Part shown: positions 25,105-33,935 of the stretch, in pieces
Layout of the letters: every line of letters begins with the position of its first letter
How positions within the stretch are numbered: position 1 is the stretch's first letter
Source: CAZADA01 sp964568975
Lineage (GTDB): Bacteria; Pseudomonadota; Alphaproteobacteria; Caulobacterales; Maricaulaceae
Assembly: GCA_964568975.1 (NCBI GenBank)
Contig: CAZMSO010000004.1
Span: 49,995-113,994 of the forward strand
DNA length: 64,000 bases
Direction of reading: 5' to 3'
Notes under the pieces: model-generated
Told to the model about the DNA's origin: nothing
The model's database searches: none
The model's input: only the letters and a program-made list of their open reading frames with translations
Position numbers and translations under genes: made by a program

Positions 25105-26883
25105 ATGTTGGATGACGTGACCGCGCCCGCCTTCTTTGGTGTCGAGCGCTCCGCCAAAGGCCGGCGGTGGCGCGCCCGGCCCGCTGATGACCGCGCCACG
25201 GCGGACGTGGCGCGCGCTCATGCGGCGCCGGACGCCCTGGCGCGCGTCCTCGTCAGCCGCGGCGTGACGGTGGAGGCGGCCGGCGATTTCCTCGCGCCGA
25301 GCTTGCGCGCGCACTTTCCCGATCCCAGCCGCTTTGCGGACATGGACCGCGCGGCCGCGCGCCTGTTCGACGCCATCGACGCCGGCCGATCGCTGGCGGT
25401 GTTCGCTGACTATGATGTCGACGGGGCGACGTCGGCGGCCTTGCTGTTGCGGTGGTGGCGCGCCATTGGCGTGAAAGGGATGCTTTATGTCCCCGACCGC
25501 ATTGCGGAGGGATATGGGCCGTCTATTGACGCGTTCCGCACGCTGCAGCAGCGCGGGGTGGAGGTCGTGGTCACGGTTGATTGCGGCGCAACGGCCCATG
25601 AGCCCTTGAGCGCCGCCGCGGCCATGGGCCTGGAGGTGATCGTCGTCGACCACCACCAAATGGCGGACCCGCCGCCCGCCGCCGCCGTCATCAACCCCAA
25701 CCGCGCGGACTGCACGTCGGATTGCGGTCATCTCGCCGCGGCGGGGGTCACGTATGTGCTGCTGGCGGCGCTGAACCGGGAAGGGCGCCGGCGCGGCTTC
25801 TTTTCAGACACGCGTCCTGCGCCGGACTTGTTGCAATGGCTTGACCTCGCGGCGCTCGGCACCGTCTGCGACGTGGTGCCCCTGGTCGGCGTCAACCGCG
25901 CGCTGGTCGCCCAAGGTCTCAAGGTCATGGCGCGCGGCGCTAATCCGGGCTTGGCCGCCCTTGCGGAGGTCGCCGGCGCGCGCGACCCCGCCAGCGTGAC
26001 CGCCGCCGGGTTCGTCTACGGCCCGCGCATTAACGCCGGCGGTCGCGTCGGGCGAGCAGACCTCGGCGCACGCTTGCTCTCCACCGACAATGCGGGCGAG
26101 GCGGCGTTGATCGCGCGCCAGCTCGACGCCCTCAACACCCAGCGCCGCGAAATTGAACAGGCGGTGTTTGATGAGGCCGTAACGCAGATCGACGCCGATG
26201 CGAACGCCGCCGCAGCGTGCATCGTCATGGCTGCAGGCGTTGGCTGGCACCCCGGCGTCATTGGCGTCGTCGCCGGACGTCTGAAAGAGCGCTATGGCCG
26301 TCCCGTATGTGTCATCGCCCTGCCGGAGGACGGCCTCGGTCTTGCGAAGGGGTCGGGCCGGTCTATCGCGGGCGTGGATTTGGGCGCGGCGGTGGCGGCG
26401 GCCCGCGGCGCAGGCCTGCTGGCGTCCGGCGGCGGGCACGCCATGGCCGCGGGGCTGTCGGTGGATCCAAGCCAGGTAACGGCCTTGCGCGCTTTTTTGA
26501 GCGACGCCATTGCACAAGCCGGCCCCGCGCCAGCGCCGGAATTGTGTGTGGACGCGGCGGTGGCGGCGGCGGCGGTGGGCCGCCCATTGGCCGACGCCGT
26601 CGCCCAGGCGGGTCCCTTCGGCCAAGGCAATCCTGAACCCATTTTCGCGGCCGCGGACGTGACCATCCGCGCCGCGCGCGAGGTGGGGACGGGCGGGCAT
26701 GTGCGCGTCAGCCTTGAAGGAGCTGACGGCGGTCGCTTCGACGCGATCGCATTTCGCGCCGCCGACACAGACCTGGGCGCTCTGCTCGCCCGCCCCGGCG
26801 AGCGCGTGCACGTCGCGATGCGCGTTAAGCCCGGGCGCGGGCGCTATGTCGATGTGGAGATTGAGGACGCGGCGGCCGCGTAG
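25105..26883 (+). CDS. recJ: Single-stranded-DNA-specific exonuclease RecJ
   Basis: RecJ is a 5'-3' ssDNA exonuclease of the DHH family used in recombination and mismatch repair. The 592-residue product has motif I DYDVDGATSAALLL, motif II VVTVDCGATA, motif III VIVVDHHQMADPPPAA (the DHH), the motif IV region LAALGTVCDVVPL, and the DHHA1 domain with SGGGHAMAAGLSVD. An OB-like domain follows (GTGGHVRVSLEGADGGRFDA). The length is typical. The ATG at 25105 lies in a clean gap downstream of the divergent CapA-like gene. tRNA-Glu follows about 90 bp after its stop. Confidence 0.95.
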   Translation: MLDDVTAPAFFGVERSAKGRRWRARPADDRATADVARAHAAPDALARVLVSRGVTVEAAGDFLAPSLRAHFPDPSRFADMDRAAARLFDAIDAGRSLAVFADYDVDGATSAALLLRWWRAIGVKGMLYVPDRIAEGYGPSIDAFRTLQQRGVEVVVTVDCGATAHEPLSAAAAMGLEVIVVDHHQMADPPPAAAVINPNRADCTSDCGHLAAAGVTYVLLAALNREGRRRGFFSDTRPAPDLLQWLDLAALGTVCDVVPLVGVNRALVAQGLKVMARGANPGLAALAEVAGARDPASVTAAGFVYGPRINAGGRVGRADLGARLLSTDNAGEAALIARQLDALNTQRREIEQAVFDEAVTQIDADANAAAACIVMAAGVGWHPGVIGVVAGRLKERYGRPVCVIALPEDGLGLAKGSGRSIAGVDLGAAVAAARGAGLLASGGGHAMAAGLSVDPSQVTALRAFLSDAIAQAGPAPAPELCVDAAVAAAAVGRPLADAVAQAGPFGQGNPEPIFAAADVTIRAAREVGTGGHVRVSLEGADGGRFDAIAFRAADTDLGALLARPGERVHVAMRVKPGRGRYVDVEIEDAAAA

Positions 26884-26971
26884 CGTTCACATCCATGGAC
26901 CGAGGCCGTCTTGCATCGCGCGCGCACGCTCTATATGGGTATCAGCCGCGTCACGACGCCGTGCGCGCTGC

Positions 26972-27046
26972 GCGCCCTTCGTCTATCGGTTAGGACGCCA
27001 GGTTTTCAACCTGGAAAGAGGGGTTCGATTCCCCTAGGGCGTGCCA
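26972..27046 (+). tRNA. tRNA-Glu (anticodon UUC)
   Basis: A full 75-nt cloverleaf can be folded by eye. The acceptor arm pairs GCGCCCT (26972-26978) with AGGGCGT (27036-27042), discriminator G, and the CCA is encoded (27044-27046). The anticodon stem is CCAGG/CCTGG with loop TTTTCAA, anticodon TTC. The T arm is AGGGG-TTCGATT-CCCCT. It lies downstream of recJ. Confidence 0.95.
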
Positions 27047-27178
27047 TTGTCACCGATGAGCGCACCTGGCGCGCCGTCACGCCATCATGGGCGGCGGCTG
27101 AGCGCTCCCCATGCGCGTTGGCGCGCGCCCTCTGACCAGTGACCGCCAGACAGCGCGCGCGGATGACAACGCCGACGG

Positions 27179-27757
27179 CTAGGACGCCGGCGCGGCCAAC
27201 GCGTCTTCAACAGTGGCCACCAAATCCTTTTGCAGCCCATTGCGCTTCAGCGGGTTCGCCGTCGCGCCATAAGTCGCCAGCAGCGCGCCATCGCGGCCAA
27301 TGACGACTTTATTAAAGTTCCAGCCCGGGAATTTGCTCTCGCCGGTTGTCTCGCGCACCCAGTCATAAAACGGGTGGGAGTCCGCGCCCTTCACCGGCGT
27401 GATGGCCGTGAGCGGAAACGTCAAGTCAAACCGCTGTTCGCAAAAGTCTTTGACGTCAGCTTCTGTTGACAGTTCTTGGTTGAAGGAATTGGACGGGACG
27501 CCCAAAACCACAAGACCTTTGTCAGCATGCTGGTCGTAAAGCTCTTGAAGCGCGTCGTATTGGCCGGTGAAACCACACTGCGAGGCCGTGTTCACCACCA
27601 GCAGCACTTTTCCGTCATACGCCGACAAGGGCAACGTGTCCCCGGTAATTGAGGAGAATGAATACGAATGCGCCTCAGCATCCTGAGAAGAAGGTTCAGC
27701 CATCGCAGTTGTCCCCAAAAACCCAACCAGCAGCGCCATGAAAGCACGCTCACGCAT
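27179..27757 (-). CDS. Exported glutathione peroxidase (Cys type)
   Basis: A thiol peroxidase of the glutathione peroxidase family that reduces peroxides, in bacteria usually with thioredoxin or glutathione. The 192-residue product has an N-terminal signal (MRERAFMALLVGFLGTTAMA), so it should act in the periplasm. The catalytic set is Cys61 in NTASQCGFTGQY, Gln in SNSFNQE and Trp in FPGWNFNK; the selenocysteine of animal enzymes is replaced by Cys. The second ATG (27757) was chosen because GGAGG lies 4 bases before it; the earlier ATG at 27769 has no such site. It is divergent from the cold-shock gene. Confidence 0.92.
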   Translation of the reverse strand: MRERAFMALLVGFLGTTAMAEPSSQDAEAHSYSFSSITGDTLPLSAYDGKVLLVVNTASQCGFTGQYDALQELYDQHADKGLVVLGVPSNSFNQELSTEADVKDFCEQRFDLTFPLTAITPVKGADSHPFYDWVRETTGESKFPGWNFNKVVIGRDGALLATYGATANPLKRNGLQKDLVATVEDALAAPAS

Positions 27758-27917
27758 CACGACCTCCATACCTAGTGACGGACTTATTACGCGGTGATTC
27801 AGTTTTCAGATCACAAAAGCGCGTTTTTTGGCGCCGTCGGCTTCAGTTTGTGATAGCTTATGGGTGTCGGTGCGCGCTGATGGCGCGACGCTTCAACGCT
27901 GTGTGACGGAGAGCGGC

Positions 27918-28484
27918 ATGAGTTTGTGTGGCCCGTCTGAGGAGCAAGGCGGGACGAATGAGGAGCGCGTGACGCTGCGCGGGCGCGTGAAGTGGTTCGA
28001 CGCGGTGAAGGGCTACGGGTTTTTGTCGCCGATTGACCGAGGCGAGGGCGGCGACGTGCTCTTACACATTTCCTGTTTGCGCGCCGCGGGCCGGGACGAG
28101 CCGCCGGAGGGCGCCACCGTCACGTGCGAGGCCATTCGTCGTGCGAAGGGCCTGCAAGCCTTCCGCATCATCGCCGTGGATGAAACCACCGCCGCCGCGA
28201 CGCCGCCGCGCGAGGTGAATGATCGTCCCCGACGCCAGATCCAGGCGGCTGCGGGGCCGTTTGAGCCAGCCACGGTCAAATGGTTCAACCGCGTCAAGGG
28301 GTATGGCTTCATCAACCGAACCAACGCCGCCGGGGATGTCTTCATCCATGTGGAGACGCTGCGCGCTGGCGGGCTTGACGAGGTGGAGCCGGGCCAGCCC
28401 TTGCTTGTGCGCTGCGGCCGCGGACCGAAGGGCGAGGTCGTGGTGGAGGCGCGCAGCGCCGCTCATGGCGAGAGCGCGGGATGA
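27918..28484 (+). CDS. Protein with two cold-shock domains
   Basis: The 188-residue product contains two full cold-shock (OB) domains, which bind single-stranded RNA/DNA. The first, near residues 17-85, has GRVKWFDAVKGYGFLSP and DVLLHISCL; the second, near residues 115-180, has ATVKWFNRVKGYGFINR and DVFIHVETL. In the first domain the RNP2 motif is LLHI instead of the usual VFVHI, a mild divergence. A charged Arg-rich linker joins them. Double-CSD proteins of this size are common in alphaproteobacteria (stationary-phase or cold-shock CspD-like). The ATG at 27918 was chosen for its ACGGAG site and position before the first domain. Confidence 0.92.
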   Translation: MSLCGPSEEQGGTNEERVTLRGRVKWFDAVKGYGFLSPIDRGEGGDVLLHISCLRAAGRDEPPEGATVTCEAIRRAKGLQAFRIIAVDETTAAATPPREVNDRPRRQIQAAAGPFEPATVKWFNRVKGYGFINRTNAAGDVFIHVETLRAGGLDEVEPGQPLLVRCGRGPKGEVVVEARSAAHGESAG

Positions 28485-28596
28485 ACGCGGGCGGCTTGCG
28501 ACGCTAAGGGGCTAAGTGGGTGCGGCGGTTTCGTCTCGTTCGCCGCCGTGCGTTTTCGACGTGAAATCTCCACCACAGTGCGCTAGCACCCTCGCC

Positions 28597-29256
28597 ATGA
28601 TCGTGCTGCGACGTCCGCCAACCGCTGTGATCGCTGCGTGCGTGGCTGTGTGCCTGAGCGCGGGCCTGGGGCTGAGCCCGCCGGCGTCGGCGCAGCGGGT
28701 GTGCCCGCCGCCGCCATCGCCTGACCCTGTGAGCTTCGGTCCGCCCGTGGTGATGACGGTCACGACCGACCGCGGGGATTACGCGTTCGCCACGGAGCTC
28801 GCCCGCTCCGGCGCCCAGAAATCGCGCGGCATGATGTTCCGGCCCACAGTCGCGCCGGATGAGGCGATGTTGTTTGTGTTCGATGACGACGCGCCGCGCT
28901 CGTTTTTTATGCGCAACACCTGCGCGCCGCTTGATCTGGTTTGGGTGACGAAGGATTTGGAAGTCGCGGGCGTTTCCGCCGACGCGACGCCCTATGACGA
29001 GACCTCAATTCCCTCGCCGGAGCCGGTGCGGTTTGTGTGGGAAATTGCGGGCGGCCGGGCCGCTGCAATCGGCTTGAAGCCGGGGGATCGGCTGCGGTTC
29101 GGCGCCCCGCTCGCCGCCGCCTCCGATGCGGCGGCTGACGATGCCGCCGCGGCCGGCGTCTCAGACGCGCGAGGGGAGGCCCCAGGACGGACCCCCTCTG
29201 GGCGGACCGCGGCGGACGAAGCTGCGCCGGAGCCCCCGGGGCCCCGGAGCCCATGA
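28597..29256 (+). CDS. Exported DUF192 protein
   Basis: The 219-residue product starts with a signal peptide (hydrophobic stretch AVIAACVAVCLSAGLGLS, cleavage near ASAQ) followed by a DUF192 domain: FATELARSGAQKSRGMMFRP, LFVFDDDAPRSFFMRNTCAP, LDLVWVTKDLEVAGV and AAAIGLKPGDRLRF. DUF192 proteins are small periplasmic or secreted beta proteins of unknown biochemical role, often found near cold-shock genes in alphaproteobacteria, as here. The last 50 residues form an Ala/Pro/Gly-rich tail outside the domain, probably disordered. The ATG at 28597 was chosen because it starts the signal peptide. Confidence 0.88.
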   Translation: MIVLRRPPTAVIAACVAVCLSAGLGLSPPASAQRVCPPPPSPDPVSFGPPVVMTVTTDRGDYAFATELARSGAQKSRGMMFRPTVAPDEAMLFVFDDDAPRSFFMRNTCAPLDLVWVTKDLEVAGVSADATPYDETSIPSPEPVRFVWEIAGGRAAAIGLKPGDRLRFGAPLAAASDAAADDAAAAGVSDARGEAPGRTPSGRTAADEAAPEPPGPRSP

Positions 29257-29317
29257 GCGTGTGGCGTCACGGCCATTGACGGAGCCTGTGTGCTGCCGGT
29301 ATCCGCAAGACAGCACT

Positions 29318-29394
29318 CGGGGAGTGGCGCAGCCTGGTAGCGCACCTGGTTTGGGACCAGGGGGCCGGAGGTTCGAATCCTCTCTCCCCGACCA
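29318..29394 (+). tRNA. tRNA-Pro (anticodon UGG)
   Basis: A 77-nt tRNA folds by eye. The acceptor CGGGGAG (29318-29324) pairs with CTCCCCG (29384-29390), discriminator A and encoded CCA (29392-29394). The anticodon stem is CCTGG/CCAGG with loop TTTGGGA, anticodon TGG. The T arm centres on GGTTCGAATCC. A long region without clear genes follows. Confidence 0.95.
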
Positions 29395-29438
29395 TATTTT
29401 TCAGGGACTTAAGGGCCACGCGTCGTCGCCTTCGCGTC

Positions 29439-29483
29439 CTGGGGTCCCACTGGGGGTCCCACTGGGGGCCCCACTGGGGTCCC
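29439..29483. repeat. GGGGTCCCACT tandem palindromic repeat
   Basis: The motif CTGGGG(G)TCCCA recurs three to four times with a period of about 14-16 bp. Each unit contains the self-complementary core GGGTCCC or GGGGCCCC, so the transcript could fold into several alternative hairpins. It starts about 45 bp downstream of tRNA-Pro. Confidence 0.75.
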
Positions 29484-29715
29484 GCAGCGACGAAACGTGC
29501 GGCGCTGTGACGGGGGTGGAGCGGCGTGCCGACGCCGTCACCGGCGGCTCAACACCACCGGATTAGACAGACCCATCCGCCGCAACGCGCCGTATGACCA
29601 CGGTCACAGTGTTGGGGCGGGGACGGTCGTCGCCGCTGCGGAAACGACCCCGCGCTGCACGGGCAGGGGCGCGCCCCGCGTGTCCCATCGTCTCGGCGAA
29701 TTCGATTCAGAGGCG

Positions 29716-30033
29716 TCAATGCGGCGTATGCGTCCGGCTCCATGCCGAAGGGGAACTTGCAACCATAAGCTCCCCAAACGACAGACCGCCGCCCGGCGGC
29801 GCGTCCGCGATCAGCACCGGCGGATAGGGCGATCGCACGGCGATAACGCGATCGCCCTCATCACCCAGGCTCGTGATGGCGATCAGCAGCGTCTCCAGGG
29901 CGGCGCGGGGCGCCCAAATCCAGATCTGTCTCCGTATCCTGAGCGCCCCCACATGGTGACATCGTGCCGGAGGCGCGGCGACACCGCCCTCGCGCAGACC
30001 GGAGGCCGCTTGGAAGCGATTTAAAGTCGACAC
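29716..30033 (-). pseudogene. Possible aminotransferase-like fragment
   Basis: This minus-strand frame translates to a piece containing AALETLLIAITSLGDEGDRV then IAVRSPYPPVLIA. The pattern (helix, then GD-x-V followed by a strand and P-x-YP) recalls the segment before the aromatic stacking residue in fold-type I PLP aminotransferases (GDxVxVxxPxYP). No PLP-lysine region or other blocks are visible in any frame nearby, and the flanking translation is low-complexity. If the resemblance is real, this is a relic. It could also be chance. Confidence 0.22.
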
Positions 30034-30275
30034 TCTTTACAGAAATCGCCGTCAAGCCGGACCGGCGCCATTCCGCCCTTGGCCGGCAGTCGCTGATCGC
30101 TTACGACAAAGTCGCCTTCGAGCCGCGATACCTTGCCCGCCTCTCACTGACTAAGAGATCGGGGTGACCCGAAATCCAGCTGCACCGCGCGATTGAGTCT
30201 CGCCGTTGCGCTGTCTCGCAGGGCCAGGGTCGCACGCAGGGGACTTGTGCCTTAAATCCGTGAAGGAGCACTCTG

Positions 30276-31067
30276 ATGGCCGAAGGGACGACCGCACCGG
30301 CGCAGAGCGAAGACGCCGCATCACATCTGACCGTCGCAGCCGGTGAGGCGCCGCCGCCGTGTGAAGATAAACTTGCCATCGTGTCGGAAAAGCCAGCGCA
30401 CTCGTATGTCGAACGCAAGGTCTTGTGTTCGCACCGGGGGTTTCGGATTTCGGTTTTGCGGGCCGTTGTGCTCCTGGCGCTTGCACCTGTTGTTGCTTAC
30501 AGCCTTGTTGGTCTCATCCGATATGTTTTTCCGGCCCCGTTTCATGATTCCAGCCTCAGCGACGTGTTGCTGACGGCGCTTGGCGCGTCGCTGGCTGTGT
30601 CGGCCGTCATCGTGGTTTGGACAAATCTGCTCCATCTGGTCGAGCAGCGATTTGCGCGCATTCGGCGACAATCAGATTTCGCCGCCGAGTCCGTTAATAT
30701 TGATCAGGAAGAGCGTGTCGCGGAGGCGATGTCAATGCTCAGTAAGACATGGATTTACCGTATTATTCTGTTGCAGTGGTTGCGAGATGTTCGCCGGGGT
30801 ATTCTCTTCGCCGCGCTGTTTTCGTTTCTTGTTGGAGCGTTGTTGATGTCCAACGTCCCGGCAGTGTTTTCGCTCGTCACCACGGGAGGTGCATTTGGGT
30901 GGGCGCTTGTGCTCGCCATCGATTTGTCCGCCCTAATCCTCCTTACGACTCGTTTGATCAATAAGGCTGCCCACGGAAGTCACCTCGATCCGACCGGGCC
31001 CGTCACCGATCGCATCATCAGCCTCATTGCCGAGGTGAAGGACCTTCGGCGGGGTCGCTTGGCGTAA
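30276..31067 (+). CDS. Four-helix membrane protein of unknown function
   Basis: The 263-residue product has a hydrophilic N-terminal 50 residues and four predicted membrane segments: about 58-83 (SVLRAVVLLALAPVVAYSLV), 93-118 (VLLTALGASLAVSAVIVVW), 170-195 (ILFAALFSFLVGALLMSNVP) and 203-225 (FGWALVLAIDLSALILL). A charged cytoplasmic loop with EERVAEAMSMLSKTWIYR lies between helices 2 and 3, and a basic tail ends the protein. GAAGGAG lies about 8 bases before the ATG. The gene is visibly less GC-rich and less Arg/Ala-biased than its neighbours, which may indicate later acquisition. No family was recognised. Confidence 0.78.
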   Translation: MAEGTTAPAQSEDAASHLTVAAGEAPPPCEDKLAIVSEKPAHSYVERKVLCSHRGFRISVLRAVVLLALAPVVAYSLVGLIRYVFPAPFHDSSLSDVLLTALGASLAVSAVIVVWTNLLHLVEQRFARIRRQSDFAAESVNIDQEERVAEAMSMLSKTWIYRIILLQWLRDVRRGILFAALFSFLVGALLMSNVPAVFSLVTTGGAFGWALVLAIDLSALILLTTRLINKAAHGSHLDPTGPVTDRIISLIAEVKDLRRGRLA

Positions 31068-31203
31068 ATCGACGAGTACCTGCAGCCGACAGAAACAGCC
31101 TGCCGAGGACATCAGAAGACCGCGCCGGTTCACACCGGTGTCGTCGTGTGTGACGACACCACGACCGAACAGTCCAGACTGATCGCAAATTGGGGCATCC
31201 TAA

Positions 31204-32637
31204 ATGCACAAGCACGTCGAGATCGCCATTATCGGGGCCGGGACGGCCGGCATGCGCGCTTACCGCGAGGCGGTGAAGGTCACAAGCAGCGTGCTTTTAA
31301 TCGAGGGCGATCAATACGGCACGACGTGCGCGCGCGTCGGGTGCATGCCTTCCAAGCTGCTTATCGCCGCCGCTGAAGCCGCCCATGTCGGCGGGCGCAC
31401 GGATTTGTTCGGCGTCCATTACGAAAAACCGCACATCGACGGGCGCGCCGTGATGCAACGGGTGCGGTCCGAGCGCGATCGGTTTGTCGGCTTTGTCAAA
31501 GAGGCGGTTAAGGACTGGCCCGCCGAGCACCGTGTGATGGCGCAAGCGCGCTTTACGTCGGATCACGAATTGGCGCTCTCGGACGGCTCCACAGTCACAG
31601 CGGATCGGATTGTGATCGCCACTGGGTCGCGGCCCAATGTGCCGGCGTTGTTCAACGACTTCGGCGACCGCCTGATTGTTAATGACAACGTTTTTGAGTG
31701 GGATGACTTACCAAAGTCTGTTCTTGTGTTTGGCGCCGGCGTCATTGGCCTGGAACTTGGTCAAGCCTTGCATCGGCTTGGCGTGCGCACGGCGCTGTTT
31801 GGGCGCGACGATATGGTCGGCCCGTTGAGCGACCCTGAGGTGCTTGCACACGCGCGCACGATCTTCACATCAGAATTCGCATTCCATCCCCATGCCGAAG
31901 TCACACGCCGGGCCCGCACTGACACAGGCGTTGAGATCGATTACGTCGATGGGGGTGGGACGAAGACGGAACACTATGACTATGCGCTCATCGCCACCGG
32001 CCGCCGTCCCAATGTCGATCATCTCGGCCTCGAGAACACAAGCGTGCCGCTCGATGACCATGGATTGCCGGTCTTTGACCTTTTCACCGCGCGTGTTGGC
32101 GAGACCCACGTCTTCATCGCCGGTGACGCAAACAATCAGATCCCACTTTTGCACGAAGCCGCCGACGAGGGGTTTGCAGCCGGGTACAACGCCGCCAACT
32201 ACGCCGACATTCGTCGCTTCGCCAAGAGCGCGCCGATCTCGGTCGCCTTCACCGATCCCCAAATCATGATGGTGGGCGAGACGCACCGCCAATTGGCCGA
32301 ACGGGGCGCGGATTTCCGCGTGGGCGCAGTGGATTGGTCCGATCAAGGTCGAGCCCGGGTTATGGGTGTCAATAAAGGGGTGTTGCGTGTTTACGGCGAG
32401 CGCAACACGGGCCTTTTCCTTGGCGCGGAAATGATCGGGCCGCGCGCGGAACACATTGCGCATTTGCTGGCCTGGGCGCGCCAGTCCAATCTCACCGTCG
32501 CACAAATGCTCGAGCGCCCCTTCTACCACCCAGTCATTGAAGAGGGCGTGCGCACGGCGTTGCGTCACCTCAATGCGTCCTTGCAAATGGGCCCGGAACC
32601 CATTCCGCGCTGCCTAGACTGCGGACCAGGTGCTTAA
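31204..32637 (+). CDS. Dihydrolipoyl dehydrogenase-like flavoprotein (second paralogue)
   Basis: The 477-residue product is a class I pyridine nucleotide-disulphide oxidoreductase. It has the FAD motif IIGAGTAGMRAYREA (9-23), the redox disulphide Cys42-Cys47 in GTTCARVGCMPSKLL, the NAD fold VLVFGAGVIGLELGQALHRL, HVFIAGDANNQIPLLHEA for FAD, and a C-terminal dimer-interface YHPVIEEGVRTAL that keeps the catalytic His-Glu. Family members with CARVGCMPSK are annotated as dihydrolipoyl dehydrogenases, but they often stand alone and may serve other disulphides. It ends PRCLDCGPGA, an extra CxxC near the C-terminus. No 2-oxoacid dehydrogenase genes adjoin it. Confidence 0.88.
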   Translation: MHKHVEIAIIGAGTAGMRAYREAVKVTSSVLLIEGDQYGTTCARVGCMPSKLLIAAAEAAHVGGRTDLFGVHYEKPHIDGRAVMQRVRSERDRFVGFVKEAVKDWPAEHRVMAQARFTSDHELALSDGSTVTADRIVIATGSRPNVPALFNDFGDRLIVNDNVFEWDDLPKSVLVFGAGVIGLELGQALHRLGVRTALFGRDDMVGPLSDPEVLAHARTIFTSEFAFHPHAEVTRRARTDTGVEIDYVDGGGTKTEHYDYALIATGRRPNVDHLGLENTSVPLDDHGLPVFDLFTARVGETHVFIAGDANNQIPLLHEAADEGFAAGYNAANYADIRRFAKSAPISVAFTDPQIMMVGETHRQLAERGADFRVGAVDWSDQGRARVMGVNKGVLRVYGERNTGLFLGAEMIGPRAEHIAHLLAWARQSNLTVAQMLERPFYHPVIEEGVRTALRHLNASLQMGPEPIPRCLDCGPGA

Positions 32638-32742
32638 CGCAACGCGACGAGTCAAAGCGGGTGCGTTCAACGCCAAGAATTTCTGTGGACCGGGGCTGGA
32701 GGGCCAGCGCGCGACCGTGGGACTGTCGCGTCGGGGCCAGGT

Positions 32743-33828
32743 TCACCGCCCCAGCGCGCCGGGCGCAAGGGCGTCAAAGCGGATGATCTTAAATTCGCCC
32801 TGTGTGGCGTCGTCGCCGCCGTTCAGCACAGGCGAGCGATGCAGCTCATTCACAGTCACATAGATTTTGTCGTCGGGACCATAAGCAAAACCGTCCGGCC
32901 AGGACATATCGTCGCGCTGAAACAGCGTCTCATAGGCGCCGTCGGGACGAACAACACCAATGGAATCGTCGGTGATTGAGGTGACATAGACATTGCCGCC
33001 GCCGTCAATGGTCGACCCGTCCGAGATCGGCTTGTCGCCATAGCGTTCAACGCGATCTTCAAGCTCGGCCGCGCTCAGGGACTCATCGCGAAGATGTTCA
33101 GTTTTCACGCGATACATCGCCGTCCCCGACATGGGCGCGAAATAAAGCCATGTGTTGGTCGGGTCGATGGTGATCGGATTCACGCCAATCCGCGCCGGCG
33201 CCCCGCCGAGCGTCACCACCGTGTCGTCAATCACCATGTCGACGTCTTCCGGCTGGGTGAACGCCGAACCTTCAAGCACCCGGCGCGCGCGGCCGGTGTT
33301 GAGATCCACGACAATGAGCGCCGCCGTCTCAGGCGATGCGGGATCGGCGACGTAGATGGCGTCGTGTTCGCGATCGACCGCCAAGTCATTCAGAAAACTG
33401 CTCGGCCGGGTGACGGGCTCTGCGAGATAAATGATCCGGTGTAACGTTTCCGAGCGCGTGTCCCATCCAACAAGGCGACCCGAGTGGCCCTCGCCAGCGC
33501 CGTCCAGCATCCACAAAACGCCGTCGCGGTCCGCGCGCAGCCCCAAAACGCCGTGCAACCCCGGGCCGTCGCCGTCAGGCGCGTGCGCCCAAGCCTCGCT
33601 CGGATAGGGCGTCGTCGCGCCGTTCGACGCCACCTCGACCACGCGCACCGGCTGACCGTAGAATTCATGAACGCTCATAAAGAGGCGTCCCGCGGAGCTG
33701 ATGGCGATATTGCCGGGCGGCGTGTCGGCTCCAAAGGTCGCGACGACTTCAACATTTTGGGCGTGCGCGGCGACTGCGCTCACGCTCATCCCAACAGCCA
33801 CACACACGCGGCCAAAAGTGTCGCGCAT
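32743..33828 (-). CDS. Exported MRJP-family (L-dopachrome tautomerase-related) beta-propeller protein
   Basis: The 361-residue product has a signal peptide (VCVAVGMSVSAVAAHAQ) and a propeller-like domain matching the major royal jelly protein/yellow family: FLNDLAVDREHDAIYVADPA, ALIVVDLNTGRARRVLEG, GVNPITIDPTNTWLYFAPMS and WPDGFAYGPDDKIYVTVN. Bacterial members are periplasmic or secreted proteins of unclear function; an enzymatic tautomerase role is not established for them. The ATG at 33828 was chosen for an AGAGGAA site and because it starts the signal peptide; the frame continues upstream only through a decayed insertion-sequence fragment. Confidence 0.85.
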   Translation of the reverse strand: MRDTFGRVCVAVGMSVSAVAAHAQNVEVVATFGADTPPGNIAISSAGRLFMSVHEFYGQPVRVVEVASNGATTPYPSEAWAHAPDGDGPGLHGVLGLRADRDGVLWMLDGAGEGHSGRLVGWDTRSETLHRIIYLAEPVTRPSSFLNDLAVDREHDAIYVADPASPETAALIVVDLNTGRARRVLEGSAFTQPEDVDMVIDDTVVTLGGAPARIGVNPITIDPTNTWLYFAPMSGTAMYRVKTEHLRDESLSAAELEDRVERYGDKPISDGSTIDGGGNVYVTSITDDSIGVVRPDGAYETLFQRDDMSWPDGFAYGPDDKIYVTVNELHRSPVLNGGDDATQGEFKIIRFDALAPGALGR

Positions 33829-33935
33829 CTCGCGTTCCTCTTGTTTGTTACAGTTGGACGTACACCACGATCCGCCGCTGATCGAGACCGTGTGGCGAAA
33901 CATGTTCGTGACTGGTGACGCGCCCCCCCGTTTTT

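Larger units (their letters stand above)
29395..30275. other. Gene-poor region after tRNA-Pro
   Basis: These 880 bp have no confident gene. Directly after the tRNA lies a palindromic tandem repeat (29439-29483), and a minus-strand frame near the right end looks like a degraded gene piece. Open frames on both strands here are of low quality (Arg/Pro-rich shadows). I saw no copy of the tRNA-Pro 3' end further on that would mark an integrated element. Confidence 0.5.

Noticed and set aside
23967..25115. Long plus-strand frame opposite the CapA-like gene
   Set aside because: Arg/His-rich shadow of a well-supported minus-strand lipoprotein gene.
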